This document shows, piece after piece, positions 1-9,345 of a DNA stretch of 55,297 nt. The DNA comes from Gammaproteobacteria bacterium (GTDB lineage Bacteria > Pseudomonadota > Gammaproteobacteria > Steroidobacterales > PWYM01). Position 1 is the stretch's first letter. Every line of letters begins with the position of its first letter. The notes below the pieces were generated by a model. It searched no databases. It saw nothing but the letters and a program-made list of their open reading frames with translations, and was not told where the DNA came from. The DNA is taken from NCBI GenBank assembly GCA_020832005.1, contig JAFIFN010000006.1, positions 1 through 55,297 on the forward strand, read 5' to 3'. The position numbers and the translations under genes are program-made.

Positions 1-68
1 GGGGGGGGGGTTTGGGCCCAAAAAACCCCCCCCCCACGGCCCAAATCCCCCAAAAAACCCCCCGCAGG
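1..68. other. Low-complexity contig edge
   Basis: This stretch is runs of G, T, A and C. The opening G10-T3-G3 is nearly the reverse complement of the following C3-A6-C10, and the C3/A6/C run motif then recurs around positions 45-64. It looks like a read-end or fold-back artefact rather than biological sequence. I see no gene in it. Confidence 0.6.
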
Positions 69-126
69 AAGTGCCCACCGGGGTCAAGTAAGCGCCACTG
101 GACCAAAACCGACATAGCGAGCGTGC

Positions 127-636
127 ATGCTGAGTTTTCGCAGGATCTTCGAAACGCTGGACTCCACGGGCTGCCGTTACGTGGTCGTCGGCGGGCTTGC
201 GGTCGTGCTGCATGGCCATACCCGCCTGACGACGGACACCGATCTGGTGCTGGATCTCGCGGCCGAACAGCTGCCGGAGCTGCTCGCGAGCTTGTCGCGG
301 CTGGGCTTTCAACCGCGCGTTCCGGTGGCCATGGAGGAGTTCGCCGACGCCGACAAGCGGCAGGCCTGGATTCGGGACAAGGGCATGCAGGTGTTCTCGG
401 TCTATCATCGTGAGGAGCCCCGGTGGGTGATCGACCTGTTTGCAGCGTCGCCGATCAGGTTTTCAGACCTGTTTGCGCGGGCAGTCGAGAAAAAGCTGGA
501 GGGTGTGAGCATCAGGGTCGCCTGCATCGATGACCTGGTCACGATGAAGCGCCTGGCGGGACGCGAGATTGATTTGTCAGACATTGAATATTTGCAGCAG
601 ATTCGGGACATGAGCGGTGAGTGGCGAACAGGATAA
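127..636 (+). CDS. Small nucleotidyltransferase-fold protein
   Basis: A 169-residue protein of the minimal nucleotidyltransferase superfamily. The Gly-Gly motif at residues 22-23 is followed by D37-x-D39, the spacing expected for the metal-binding pair, and a later VIDLF segment may supply the third acidic residue. Such proteins (DUF6036 and AbiEii-like families) transfer a nucleotide to a partner or serve as half of toxin-antitoxin pairs. The substrate cannot be read from the sequence. Its 3' end overlaps the next small gene, so the two are probably translated together. The ATG at 127 has only a weak ribosome site. The fold is fairly certain and the role unknown. Confidence 0.8.
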   Translation: MLSFRRIFETLDSTGCRYVVVGGLAVVLHGHTRLTTDTDLVLDLAAEQLPELLASLSRLGFQPRVPVAMEEFADADKRQAWIRDKGMQVFSVYHREEPRWVIDLFAASPIRFSDLFARAVEKKLEGVSIRVACIDDLVTMKRLAGREIDLSDIEYLQQIRDMSGEWRTG

Positions 637-835
637 GGATTTCTCGGCCGCGAGTTTCGAAGGTGCGGCGCGGGCGCAATTACGCGACACGCTGTTGCGC
701 TCGACACCCGAGGAGCGCGTGCGCTGGCTCTCCGAGATGCTCGATGTTGCTGAAGCATCAGGCGCACTGGCGCGCATCCGCGCCGCAGAGGACGCGTACT
801 GGCAACGCCTCTGGAATGCCACGCCGCGTCGCTGA
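617..835 (+). CDS. Small hypothetical protein, partner of nucleotidyltransferase
   Basis: A 72-residue, charged, probably helical protein starting at GTG and overlapping the nucleotidyltransferase gene by 20 bases. The middle carries a TPEERVRWLSEML segment. Short proteins with this kind of 'ERxRWLxE' segment are often found beside nucleotidyltransferases of this type; that is my recollection, not a search. It has no signal peptide or membrane segment. Overlap and size suggest a partner or antitoxin-like role, but no function can be assigned. Confidence 0.6.
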   Translation: MSGEQDKDFSAASFEGAARAQLRDTLLRSTPEERVRWLSEMLDVAEASGALARIRAAEDAYWQRLWNATPRR

Positions 836-874
836 GCTTGACTGGCCCGGGTGCTTCCACCGCGCTTGCGCTGC

Positions 875-2194
875 CTATGTGAACAGCGATCCCCGCAGCG
901 CGCGCTGGCGGGCCGTCTCGCTGAGCTTGTCATCCGCGGGCGGCGCATCGTGCAGCAGGTCCGGTGTGACCAGCACGACGCCACGCTCGGTGACATGGAA
1001 GCGCTTGCGATCGGCTTCGAGGTCGTAGCCGATGATCGTGCCGTCGGGCACGTCGCAGTCGCTGTCGATGATGGCATTGCGGATCTTGCAGTTGCGCCCG
1101 ATGGTGACCTGCGGCAGGACCACCGTACGGTAGAGCTCCGTGCCTTCTTCAATGCGCACCGAAAATGACAGCAGGGACTCCTGCACGCGCGCACCGGAGA
1201 TGATGCAGCCGCCGCTTACCAGCGAGTTGATCGCAACACCGCGGCGACCCGCCTCGTCGAGCACGAACTTGGCTGCCGGTGCCTGCTCCTGGTAGGTCCA
1301 TACCGGCCAGCTGTCATCGTAGAGATTGAGCTCGGGCGTGACGTGGGTGAGCTCCATGTTGGCATCGTAGAACGCATCGACGGTGCCGACGTCACGCCAG
1401 TACGCCTGGGCGCTGGTGGCCACATCCTGGAAGGCGTAGGCGAATACGCGGCCCTCGTGAATGGTGCGCGGCAGGATGTTCTTGCCGAAGTCGTGCTGTG
1501 AGGCGGGATCTGCCGCATCGGCCTCCAGGCGCTGGGCCAGGTACTCCCGGTTGAACACGTAGATGCCCATCGAGGCCAGCGCGATGTCCTCGCTGCCGGG
1601 CATGGGCTCAGGATTCGCGGGCTTTTCGCTGAACGCGATCACGCGCTGGTCTTCATCGACGGTCATGACGCCATACTGCGTGGCCTCGGCCACAGGCACC
1701 TGCACGACGCCAACCGTGATGTCGGCATTGTTCTCGACGTGGAAGGCGATCATCGGGCCGTAGTCCATCTTGTAGACATGGTCGCCTGCCAGGACCAGCA
1801 CCATGTCCGGGTGGTAAGCCTCGATGATGTCGAGGTTCTGGAACACCGCATCGGCCGTGCCCATGTACCAGCGATCTCCATGTTGCTGCTGTGCCGGCAC
1901 CAGCTGCACGAACTCGCCGAGCTCTCCGCGCAGATACCCCCAGCCGCGCTGCACGTGCTGGATCAGCGTATGGGCCTTGTACTGCGTGAGCACGAGGATC
2001 TGGCGAATGCCGGAGTTGACACAGTTCGACAGCGTGAAATCGATGATGCGGTACTTGCCGCCGAAGGTGACGGCAGGCTTGGCGCGATGGCGGGTCAAGT
2101 GGCTGAGGCGCTCGCCGCGACCGCCGGCCATGATGACCGCCATGGTACTCTTGGTGAGTTGACTGACGAACCGCCCCGACTTGACCGGCTTCAT
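875..2194 (-). CDS. glgC: Glucose-1-phosphate adenylyltransferase (ADP-glucose pyrophosphorylase)
   Basis: Makes ADP-glucose from ATP and glucose-1-phosphate, the committed step of bacterial glycogen synthesis. The N-terminus holds the nucleotide-binding loop AGGRGERL, followed by RAKPAVTFGGKYRIIDF, and GDHVYKMDY supplies the catalytic Asp region. The C-terminal third (SGARVQESLLSF onward) is the left-handed beta-helix typical of the family. I start at the ATG at 2194 because AAGGA lies 9 bases upstream; a GTG at 2218 would add eight residues. The 439-residue length is close to the 431 of E. coli GlgC. It is divergent from glgB. No glycogen synthase gene (glgA) is in the window. Confidence 0.96.
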   Translation of the reverse strand: MKPVKSGRFVSQLTKSTMAVIMAGGRGERLSHLTRHRAKPAVTFGGKYRIIDFTLSNCVNSGIRQILVLTQYKAHTLIQHVQRGWGYLRGELGEFVQLVPAQQQHGDRWYMGTADAVFQNLDIIEAYHPDMVLVLAGDHVYKMDYGPMIAFHVENNADITVGVVQVPVAEATQYGVMTVDEDQRVIAFSEKPANPEPMPGSEDIALASMGIYVFNREYLAQRLEADAADPASQHDFGKNILPRTIHEGRVFAYAFQDVATSAQAYWRDVGTVDAFYDANMELTHVTPELNLYDDSWPVWTYQEQAPAAKFVLDEAGRRGVAINSLVSGGCIISGARVQESLLSFSVRIEEGTELYRTVVLPQVTIGRNCKIRNAIIDSDCDVPDGTIIGYDLEADRKRFHVTERGVVLVTPDLLHDAPPADDKLSETARQRALRGSLFT

Positions 2195-2286
2195 GGTTTC
2201 GCATCCTTGTCTGGGCACCTGCCATGCGCTGCAGCCTGGGATGGCGCGACGCGCAGCGGCGACTTTCTTGACTCACCAGAGCATAC

Positions 2287-2297
2287 GCGAATTTCGC
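2287..2297. promoter_or_regulatory. Palindrome in the glgC/glgB divergent region
   Basis: GCGAA-T-TTCGC is a perfect 5+1+5 dyad in the 162-base region between the glgC and glgB starts. It lies about 20 bases after a TTGACT (2268-2273) that could be a -35 element for glgB. It may be an operator serving both genes. No matching regulator was recognised, and a short dyad can arise by chance. Confidence 0.25.
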
Positions 2298-2356
2298 ATT
2301 TTGTTGGCCAGCGATCTTAATTGTCCGGTGCGCCGAAGATGCGAGAATAGGGGTCA

Positions 2357-4546
2357 ATGGATGACATGAGTGTGACGGACAACCCCACTGCTGCTGACGT
2401 GCGCCGCCTGCTTACGGGTGCGCTGCATGATCCGTTCCGTCTGCTCGGCCGACATCCGCGGGCCGACGGCCGGGTGGTGGTGCGCGCATTTCTGCCTTCT
2501 GCGCGCAGCGCGCAGCTGGTGGAGGGGGAGCGTCAAGGACGGCAAGTCAATGCCGCCGGCCTGTTCGAATGGCTCGAAGCCGCCGACGCCGTACCCCGGC
2601 ACTACCGGCTGCGCTGGGCCGATGCCCACGGACACTGGCACGAACACTGGGATCCTTACTGTTTCGCACCGGTGCTCGATGAGGTCGAACTTGCGCGCTT
2701 CAATGCTGGTGAGCATGTACGCGCCTGGCAGCTGCTGGGCGCCCATCCGCTCAGCCACGAGGGCATCGATGGCGTGGCCTTCGCGGTGTGGGCGCCGGAG
2801 GCCGAGCGCGTCAGCGTGGTGGGGGATTTCAATCACTGGGACGGTCGCTGGCACCCGATGCGCGTGCGCGGCGCCAGTGGTGTCTGGGAACTGTTCGTGC
2901 CGGGGCTTGCAGCCGGCGTGTTCTACAAGTTCGAGATCCGCAACCGCCACAGCGGCGCGCTGCTGCTCAAGGCCGATCCTTACGCACGCAGCGCCGAGCT
3001 GCGACCACGCACGGCCTCGGTGGTGGCCGCGGCCAGTCAGCACGTGTGGGAGGATGACGAGTGGCAGGCCGGCCGCGCACACGCGCACTGGCTGCATGCG
3101 CCGATGTCCGTCTACGAACTCCACCCCGGCGCCTGGCGCCATGATGCGCAAGGCCGGCCGCTGGACTACCGGGCGCTGGCCGACGAACTCGTGCCCTATG
3201 TCGCCGGGCTTGGCTTCACGCACATCGAGCTGATGCCGATCACCGAGTATCCCTTTGATGACTCCTGGGGCTATCAGCCCACGGGCATGTTCGCGCCCAC
3301 GCGTCGCTACGGCGAGCCCGATGACCTGAAATATTTCATTGATCACTGTCATCGTCATGGCATCGGCGTGCTGCTCGACTGGGTGGCCGGACATTTTCCG
3401 CGTGATGCTTTTGGACTGGCCAGCTTCGATGGCAGCGCGCTGTACGAGTACGCCGACCCGCGCAAGGGTTCGCACCCCGACTGGGGCACGCTGGTGTTCA
3501 ATTATGATCGCCATGAAGTCGTGAGCTTCCTGCTCTCCAGTGCGCTGTACTGGCTGGAGGAGTTTCACTTCGACGGGCTGCGCGTGGATGCCGTGGCCTC
3601 GATGCTGTATCTCGACTACTCGCGAGAAGCTGGTGAGTGGGCGCCCAATGTGCACGGTGGCAATGAAAACCTCGAGGCCGTGCGCTTTCTGCGACGGCTC
3701 AACGAGCTGACCCATCGCGAGGTGCCCGGCAGCCTGAGTATCGCCGAGGAATCCACCGCCTGGCCGGGCGTGTCGCGCCCGGTGTGGGCCGGTGGCCTGG
3801 GCTTTTCGATGAAGTGGAACATGGGCTGGATGCACGACACGCTGAAGTACATGGCGATGGATCCGGTGCATCGCAGCCACCATCACGGACTGATCAACTT
3901 CGCAGCGCTATATGCCTTCTCCGAGAATTTCGTGCTGCCGCTTTCCCACGACGAGGTCGTGCATGGCAAGGGCTCGCTGCTGGGCAAGATGCCCGGTGAC
4001 GACTGGCAGCGCCTGGCGAACCTGCGCCTGCTCTATACGCTGCAGTGGACGTTTCCGGGCAAGAAACTGCTGTTCATGGGCAGTGAGTTCGCCCAGCCCA
4101 CGGAATGGGACCATCGCGCGCCACTGCCCTGGCAGCTGCTCGAGGCACCGGCGCATGCCGGCGTGCAGCGGCTGGTGGGTGACCTGAATCGCCTGTACCG
4201 GCAACTGCCGCCGCTGCATCGGCTGGATTTCGAGCCAGGGGGTTTCGCCTGGCTGTCGTTTGAGGATGCCGCCCACTCAACGCTGGCGTATCGTCGCTGT
4301 GCCGGTGATGACAGCGTCATCGTGATCCTGAACTTCACACCGGTGCCGCGCGAGGGTTATCGCGTGGGTGTGCCGGAGGCGGGTGACTGGGTCGAGTGTC
4401 TGAACTCCGATTCACGCTACTACGGTGGCAGTGACCTGGGCAATCCGCTGCCACTCACCGCGAAGGCCCATGCCTGTCAGGGCTGTGCGCACTCGCTGGT
4501 GCTGACATTGCCGCCACTGGCCGGTGTGGTCTTGCGTCGCGCATAG
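2357..4546 (+). CDS. glgB: 1,4-alpha-glucan branching enzyme
   Basis: Forms alpha-1,6 branches in glycogen. The 729-residue protein has the long GlgB layout: an N-terminal extension with beta-sandwich repeats (about residues 1-230, including the CBM48 segment [20 protein letters not shown]), then a GH13 barrel and a C-terminal all-beta domain. Catalytic residues are visible as D411 (DGLRVDAV), E464 (SIAEEST) and transition-state D532 (SHDEVVHG). The length matches E. coli GlgB (728). It is transcribed away from glgC and converges with glgX, leaving 34 bases between their stops. Confidence 0.97.
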   Translation: MDDMSVTDNPTAADVRRLLTGALHDPFRLLGRHPRADGRVVVRAFLPSARSAQLVEGERQGRQVNAAGLFEWLEAADAVPRHYRLRWADAHGHWHEHWDPYCFAPVLDEVELARFNAGEHVRAWQLLGAHPLSHEGIDGVAFAVWAPEAERVSVVGDFNHWDGRWHPMRVRGASGVWELFVPGLAAGVFYKFEIRNRHSGALLLKADPYARSAELRPRTASVVAAASQHVWEDDEWQAGRAHAHWLHAPMSVYELHPGAWRHDAQGRPLDYRALADELVPYVAGLGFTHIELMPITEYPFDDSWGYQPTGMFAPTRRYGEPDDLKYFIDHCHRHGIGVLLDWVAGHFPRDAFGLASFDGSALYEYADPRKGSHPDWGTLVFNYDRHEVVSFLLSSALYWLEEFHFDGLRVDAVASMLYLDYSREAGEWAPNVHGGNENLEAVRFLRRLNELTHREVPGSLSIAEESTAWPGVSRPVWAGGLGFSMKWNMGWMHDTLKYMAMDPVHRSHHHGLINFAALYAFSENFVLPLSHDEVVHGKGSLLGKMPGDDWQRLANLRLLYTLQWTFPGKKLLFMGSEFAQPTEWDHRAPLPWQLLEAPAHAGVQRLVGDLNRLYRQLPPLHRLDFEPGGFAWLSFEDAAHSTLAYRRCAGDDSVIVILNFTPVPREGYRVGVPEAGDWVECLNSDSRYYGGSDLGNPLPLTAKAHACQGCAHSLVLTLPPLAGVVLRRA

Positions 4547-4580
4547 TCTGTCCGCGCGCAGCCGCGATGCGCGATACGCC

Positions 4581-6671
4581 TCAGGATGCCAGAACGACCA
4601 CGCTGCGATCGAGCAGGCGATAGCGTGGCGCGTCGAGTTCAGGCTGCTCACCGGGCGCCACGATGTCGTCGGGTGAGGGCAGGGCTGAGTCCAGGCAGCG
4701 GCGCCAGGCGCCGCGCGGCGGCTCGGGAAGCTCGAACTCGCAGGCCGTCTCATCTGCATTGAGCAATACCAGCAGCACATCTTCGTCAGGGCTGCGACCG
4801 GCCAGCATGAATCCCAGCGTGCGGGCTTGGGTGTCCTGCCAGTCAGGCGCGCCGCCAGTCTCGTCATACCAGGCGATGTCGGCCAGCCCGCCATGCCCAC
4901 TGCCCGGACGGCCGGTCAGGAAGCGATGGCGGCGCAGCGACGGGTGACGCTTGCGCAGCGCGATGAGTTCACGCACGAATCGATGCATGTCGCCGTGGCG
5001 TTCGAGCAGCGACCAGTCGACCCAACCCAGCGCGTTGTCCTGGCACCAGGTGTTGTTGTTGCCCTGCTGGCTGCGCAGCATCTCGTCGCCTGCCAGCAGC
5101 ATGGGCACACCCTGGCTGAGCATCAGCAGGGCCAGGTGATTGCGCACCTGGCGTCGGCGCAGGGCGAGGATGTCTGCGTCGTCGCTGGGCCCTTCATGGC
5201 CGCAGTTCCAGCTGTGGTTGTCGTTGGAACCGTCGCGATTGTCTTCGCCATTGGCTTCATTGTGCTTGTCGTCGTAGCTGACCAGGTCGTTGAGCGTGAA
5301 GCCGTCGTGACAGGTGACGAAGTTGATGCTGTTGACCGGCAGCCGTCCGTTGGCCTGGTAGAGATCACTGCTGCCGGTGAGTCGCTGCGCCAGTTCACCA
5401 CGCAGCCCGACCTCGCCGCGTACCCACCTGCGCACGGTGTCGCGGTAGCGTCCGTTCCACTCGGCCCAGCGAAACCCTGGAAAGTCACCGACCTGGTAGA
5501 GCCCGGCGGCATCCCAGGCCTCGCAGATCAGCCGCGTATTCGCCAGCGTCTCTGAGAACTCGATGTTCCACAGCAGCGGGGCGTGATACATCGGCTCGCC
5601 GTCCTCGCCGCGGCCCATGGCACTGGCCAGATCGAAACGGAAGCCATCGACATGCATCTCGCGCACCCAGTACTCCAGGCACTGCAGCAGCAGGCGTGAG
5701 ACGGCCGGGTGATTGCAGTTCAGCGTGTTGCCGCATCCCGAGTAGTCGCGATACTGACTTCGGTCCTCGGGGTCGAGGTGATAGTAGAACTCGTTGCCCA
5801 GGCCCTTGAAGCTGATCGTGGGGCCCTCGGCACCACCCTCGGCAGTATGATTGAACACGACATCGAGAATGACACCGATGCCGGCGCGGTGCAGCGCCTT
5901 GACCATGTCGCGAAACTCGCGGCGGACATCGGGTTCGGCCGCGTAGCCGGGGTGCAGGGCATAGAACGCACAGGGGCTGTAACCCCAGAAATTGCCCAGG
6001 CCGCGGCCGGCAACCCCTGGTGGGACGTCCTGGGTGTCGAACGCCATGACCGGCAGCAACTCGACATCGGTGATGCCTAAGTCCTGGAGATAGGGGATCT
6101 TCTCGATGACGCCCTGAAAGGTGCCCGGCTGACTGACACCCGCGGATGCGTGGCGGGTGAACCCGCCCACATGCAGCTCATAGATGACGCTGTCCTCGAG
6201 GCGGTGATTGATCGGGGTATCACCTTCCCAGTCGTAGCCGTCATCGCCAACGATGCCCGCGCGCATGCTGGTCGTGCCGGGCTTCGGACCCGTGGCGGCG
6301 GCGCGATCCCACAGGCGTGTGGAGATCATGCGTGCGCGAGGATCCAGCAGCTCGACCTCGGGGTCGAAGCGAAACCCGGTACTTGCGGTATCACCGGGGC
6401 CGTCCGCCTGCCATGTGTAGTACATGCCGGGCGTGGCCCCTTCGACGAAGACATGCCAGAAGAAGAACGTGCGGTTGTGCACCGGGTCGAGCTCGATGCG
6501 CAGCAGCGGTTCGCGCGTCTGCTCATCGCGATACAGTTGCAGTGACATGTGGGTCGCGCTGCGACTGTACACCGAGAAGTTGACGCCCTTCTCGCCTGCC
6601 GTCACACCCGGTGGAATACGCTGGCCATCGTGGATCTGGAAGCCATCAGGCAGGGGCGCATTCGGAGGCAT
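4581..6671 (-). CDS. glgX: Glycogen debranching enzyme (isoamylase type)
   Basis: Hydrolyses alpha-1,6 branch points of limit dextrins left by phosphorylase. The 696-residue protein begins with an N-terminal CBM48-like domain (GVNFSVYSRSATHMSLQLY) followed by a GH13 barrel. Catalytic residues are D347 (DGFRFDLAS), E384 (LICEAWDAAG) and D456 (VTCHDGFTL). The NDNHSWNCGHEG segment is characteristic of GlgX/TreX. It lies directly downstream of the glgP remnant on the same strand (6 bases apart), so debranching and phosphorolysis were probably co-transcribed. Confidence 0.95.
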   Translation of the reverse strand: MPPNAPLPDGFQIHDGQRIPPGVTAGEKGVNFSVYSRSATHMSLQLYRDEQTREPLLRIELDPVHNRTFFFWHVFVEGATPGMYYTWQADGPGDTASTGFRFDPEVELLDPRARMISTRLWDRAAATGPKPGTTSMRAGIVGDDGYDWEGDTPINHRLEDSVIYELHVGGFTRHASAGVSQPGTFQGVIEKIPYLQDLGITDVELLPVMAFDTQDVPPGVAGRGLGNFWGYSPCAFYALHPGYAAEPDVRREFRDMVKALHRAGIGVILDVVFNHTAEGGAEGPTISFKGLGNEFYYHLDPEDRSQYRDYSGCGNTLNCNHPAVSRLLLQCLEYWVREMHVDGFRFDLASAMGRGEDGEPMYHAPLLWNIEFSETLANTRLICEAWDAAGLYQVGDFPGFRWAEWNGRYRDTVRRWVRGEVGLRGELAQRLTGSSDLYQANGRLPVNSINFVTCHDGFTLNDLVSYDDKHNEANGEDNRDGSNDNHSWNCGHEGPSDDADILALRRRQVRNHLALLMLSQGVPMLLAGDEMLRSQQGNNNTWCQDNALGWVDWSLLERHGDMHRFVRELIALRKRHPSLRRHRFLTGRPGSGHGGLADIAWYDETGGAPDWQDTQARTLGFMLAGRSPDEDVLLVLLNADETACEFELPEPPRGAWRRCLDSALPSPDDIVAPGEQPELDAPRYRLLDRSVVVLAS

Positions 6672-6677
6672 GATTGT

Positions 6678-7259
6678 TCAAGCCTGCTCGGTGCCCACCC
6701 AGTGCACCAGGCCCAGTTCATGTGGGTGCGCCAGATGTGGATGTGTAGGCCGCGCGCGTATCTCGAAACTCAGGTGGCCACACCACGGCGGCGCGGCACT
6801 GAGCCGGTAATGATGCTCGCCATCAGCCAGCGCTGCCTGCGGTTCCAGCGGGGCGATATGGTAGGCGTCATCCTGCAGGTACATCAGCCCTTCCGTGGGG
6901 CGGCCGTTTTCGGCATGGCCGCGCACCGGCACGGTGATCTCGGTGCCGATACCGCGGCCAATAACGCACTCGACGCAGACATCCTCGGCTGCCAGACCGT
7001 TGAGCGAGACTGCCACGTCCATCTCGAAGGTGCCGTCACTGCTCAACTGTGTGGGCACGGACTGCATCAGGCGCAGCCGCACGCCGGGCCAGGCATCACG
7101 CACGCGTGCTTTCCACTGCGCCAGCGCATGCGCGGCGGCATGCTCATCGGCGCGCATCAGCCTGCCATGCCTGGAGGCCGGCAGATAGAAGTGCCGCACG
7201 TAGTCGCTGAGGAAACGCTGGCTGTTGAAATGTGGCAGGCTGGTCGCCATCGAGCGCTT
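6678..7259 (-). pseudogene. glgP: C-terminal remainder of alpha-glucan phosphorylase, after an in-frame TGA
   Basis: Positions 7259 to 6678 continue the reading frame of the upstream glgP ORF after a TGA at 7262-7260. The first ATG (7250) would give a 190-residue protein beginning MATSLPHFNSQRF. That segment resembles the place where full-length phosphorylases of the DUF3417 type run on from the catalytic domain into a beta-rich C-terminal domain. The ATG has no good ribosome site. Together the two parts make about 878 residues, near the ~850 I expect for the family. This is either the lost tail of a nonsense-mutated gene, a separately restarted piece, or the effect of a sequence error. Confidence 0.75.
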
Positions 7260-7270
7260 TCAGCGCTCGA
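7250..7270. repeat. Perfect 8-bp inverted repeat enclosing the glgP TGA
   Basis: TCGAGCGC and its exact complement flank a 5-base loop. In the glgP mRNA the loop reads UGAAA, so the stop codon lies wholly in the loop. An ancestral Met-Lys (ATGAAG) here would give a loop ATGAA with the same stem. The stem itself may therefore be old coding sequence, with only the loop changed. Confidence 0.7.
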
Positions 7271-9314
7271 CCCACTCGGGTGAAAACCCAAGCTTGCGGT
7301 CACGCCGGTAGTACATCGGGATGACTTCGTCCTGCAGGATCTCGTAGAGGGTGGTGGCGTCGTGATGGTCGCGCTCGTAGTCGGAGCTTGCCTGCGTGGC
7401 CGGCGGGATCGCCCAGCCGTTGCTGCCGTCGTAGCCCTCCGCCCACCAGCCATCGAGCACGCTCAGGTTGACCGTGCCGTTGATGGCGGCCTTCATGCCG
7501 GAGGTGCCGCTGGCCTCCAGCGGATAGACCGGCGTGTTCAGCCACACGTCCACACCTGAGGTCAGGAGGCCGCCCAGCTCCATGTTGTAGCCCTCGACAA
7601 GCAGCACCTTGTCAAAGAACTCCGGCAGGTTGGCGATGCGGTGAACCTCCTGCATCAGGCGCTGGCCGGGCTCATCGGCGGGATGGGCTTTGCCGGCAAA
7701 CACGAAGATGACCGGCCGCTCGTCGTGGTCGACAATGGCGCGCAGCCAGTCCAGGTCGGTGAACAGGAGCGTGGCACGCTTGTAGGCGGCGAACCGTCGT
7801 GCAAAGCCGATGACCAGCGCATTGGGTGATTCAGGGTCGAGGTAACGCAGCATGCGCCGGATGTGCGCGCTGCTGAGTCGGTTGTGCAGGTGCTGGTACT
7901 CGAGTCGCTGGCGCAGGGCGCGCAGCGTCTCGCCCTTGATCTGCTGTTTGACATACCAGAAACGGCCGGGCGGGATCGCCATGATGGAGTCGGTGAGGTC
8001 ACGATCCATCAACTGGTAGGCCCAGGAGGGGCCGAGGTGCTCGGAGAGCAGGCCGGTCCACTCGCTGCGCAGAAAGGTCGGGACATGCACACCGTTGGTG
8101 ACGAAGCCGACCGGGTTTTCCTGCGGTGGGACCTGCGGCCAGGCCGAGGCAAGAATCTGTGACGACACACGGCCGTGCAGCCGGCTCACACCATTGATGC
8201 CGCGTGCAGCGGCCACGGCCAGGCGGGTCATATTGAAGCGCCGGTCCTCACCACCGTCATGGCCCAGCGCAATGAAGCGCTCGGGTGTAACCCCCAGGGC
8301 CGGGATGACCTGCGACAGGTAGTCGAGCACCATTGCCGGATCGAAGGCATCGTGGCCGGCGGAGACCGGCGTGTGCGTCGTAAAGACCGTGGCTGCAGCG
8401 ACGGCTTCGATGGCCGCGTCGAACGGCACAGCGGCACTGACGAGTTCACGCACGCGTTCGGCCAGCATGAAGGCGGCATGGCCTTCGTTGATGTGCCAGA
8501 CGCTCGGGGCCAGATTCAGGGCGCGCAAGGCCCGGACGCCACCGATGCCCAGGATGATCTCCTGGCGGATGCGCATGGTCTGATCGCCGCCATAGAGCAC
8601 GCGGGTGATCGTACGATCCTCCTCGGCATTGGCGTCGATATCGCCGTCGAGCAGAATGACCTGCACGCGGCCCACCTGTGCCTTCCAGACCTTGAGGTGC
8701 ACCTGTCGCTGCTGCAGCGGACAGTCGATGACAAGATCCTGGCCGTCGGGTCCGGTGACAGGAAACACCGGGATCTCGTGCGAGGCCACCGTGGTGTATT
8801 CGGCGACCTGGTTGCCTTGGGCATCGATACGCTGACGGAAATAACCCTGGCGATAGAGCAGACCCACCGCGACGAAAGGCAGCGCAAGATCGCTGGCCGT
8901 CTTGCAGTGGTCGCCCGCGAGGATGCCCAGGCCGCCAGAATAGATCGGCACGCTGTCATGAAAGCCGAACTCGGCACAGAAATAGGCGATCAGCTCATCA
9001 TCAGGCAGCCGGAACGGCGTGCGTCCATCGTGGCTGTTGTCGTGATAGGCGTCGAATTCGGCCAGTACGCTGCGGTAGGCCGACAGAAACGTCCGGTCCT
9101 CGGCCGCCGTATTCAGCACCGACTGGTCGACATAGCGCAGGAACAGCCGCGGGTTACGCCCCACGCGCCACCACAGTTCGCGGTCGAGCATCAGGAACAG
9201 GTGGGGGGGGGGGCGATGCCAGCTGAACCAGAGATTGTCTGCAAGATCGCCCAGGCGGCAGATGCTTTCGGGCAGATCGGGCACGATGTCGATGCTAAAG
9301 GTCTGGCCTGGCAT
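7260..9314 (-). CDS. glgP: Alpha-glucan (glycogen) phosphorylase, DUF3417 type, stopped early
   Basis: A GT35 phosphorylase that releases glucose-1-phosphate from glycogen using pyridoxal phosphate. The N-terminus (residues 1-100, CRLGDLADNLWFSWH) is the DUF3417 domain. The catalytic core carries YSGGLGILAGDH, HINEGHAAF, TTHTPVSAGHD and the PLP-lysine region SGTSGMKAAING. The ATG at 9314 is chosen for AGGAG 5 bases upstream. The 684-residue ORF ends at PEWVER before a TGA, while the family domain clearly runs on in the same frame. The active-site motifs are all before the stop, so partial activity is possible. It is divergent from xfp. A G11 tract (9203-9213) lies in the coding sequence but keeps the frame. 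Confidence 0.9.
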   Translation of the reverse strand: MPGQTFSIDIVPDLPESICRLGDLADNLWFSWHRPPPHLFLMLDRELWWRVGRNPRLFLRYVDQSVLNTAAEDRTFLSAYRSVLAEFDAYHDNSHDGRTPFRLPDDELIAYFCAEFGFHDSVPIYSGGLGILAGDHCKTASDLALPFVAVGLLYRQGYFRQRIDAQGNQVAEYTTVASHEIPVFPVTGPDGQDLVIDCPLQQRQVHLKVWKAQVGRVQVILLDGDIDANAEEDRTITRVLYGGDQTMRIRQEIILGIGGVRALRALNLAPSVWHINEGHAAFMLAERVRELVSAAVPFDAAIEAVAAATVFTTHTPVSAGHDAFDPAMVLDYLSQVIPALGVTPERFIALGHDGGEDRRFNMTRLAVAAARGINGVSRLHGRVSSQILASAWPQVPPQENPVGFVTNGVHVPTFLRSEWTGLLSEHLGPSWAYQLMDRDLTDSIMAIPPGRFWYVKQQIKGETLRALRQRLEYQHLHNRLSSAHIRRMLRYLDPESPNALVIGFARRFAAYKRATLLFTDLDWLRAIVDHDERPVIFVFAGKAHPADEPGQRLMQEVHRIANLPEFFDKVLLVEGYNMELGGLLTSGVDVWLNTPVYPLEASGTSGMKAAINGTVNLSVLDGWWAEGYDGSNGWAIPPATQASSDYERDHHDATTLYEILQDEVIPMYYRRDRKLGFSPEWVER
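9203..9213. repeat. G11 homopolymer inside glgP
   Basis: Eleven consecutive G (C on the coding strand) encode the end of an Arg codon and three Pro. Spacing to the neighbouring WH and LF residues matches the usual family length, so the present count keeps the gene in frame. A one-base slip would abolish it. Confidence 0.8.
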
Positions 9315-9345
9315 GGAGTCTCCTGGCGCACCCCTCCGGGAAAGC

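Noticed and set aside
2354..3886. 510-residue frame on the minus strand opposite glgB
   Set aside because: Shadow of the GlgB gene, whose catalytic residues are all present on the plus strand.
7260..7262. Selenocysteine recoding of the glgP TGA
   Set aside because: A bacterial SECIS should follow the UGA with its own loop. Here the UGA itself is in the loop, and no phosphorylase uses selenocysteine to my knowledge. Other genes here, such as glgP2, nirS and ackA, end in TGA as normal.
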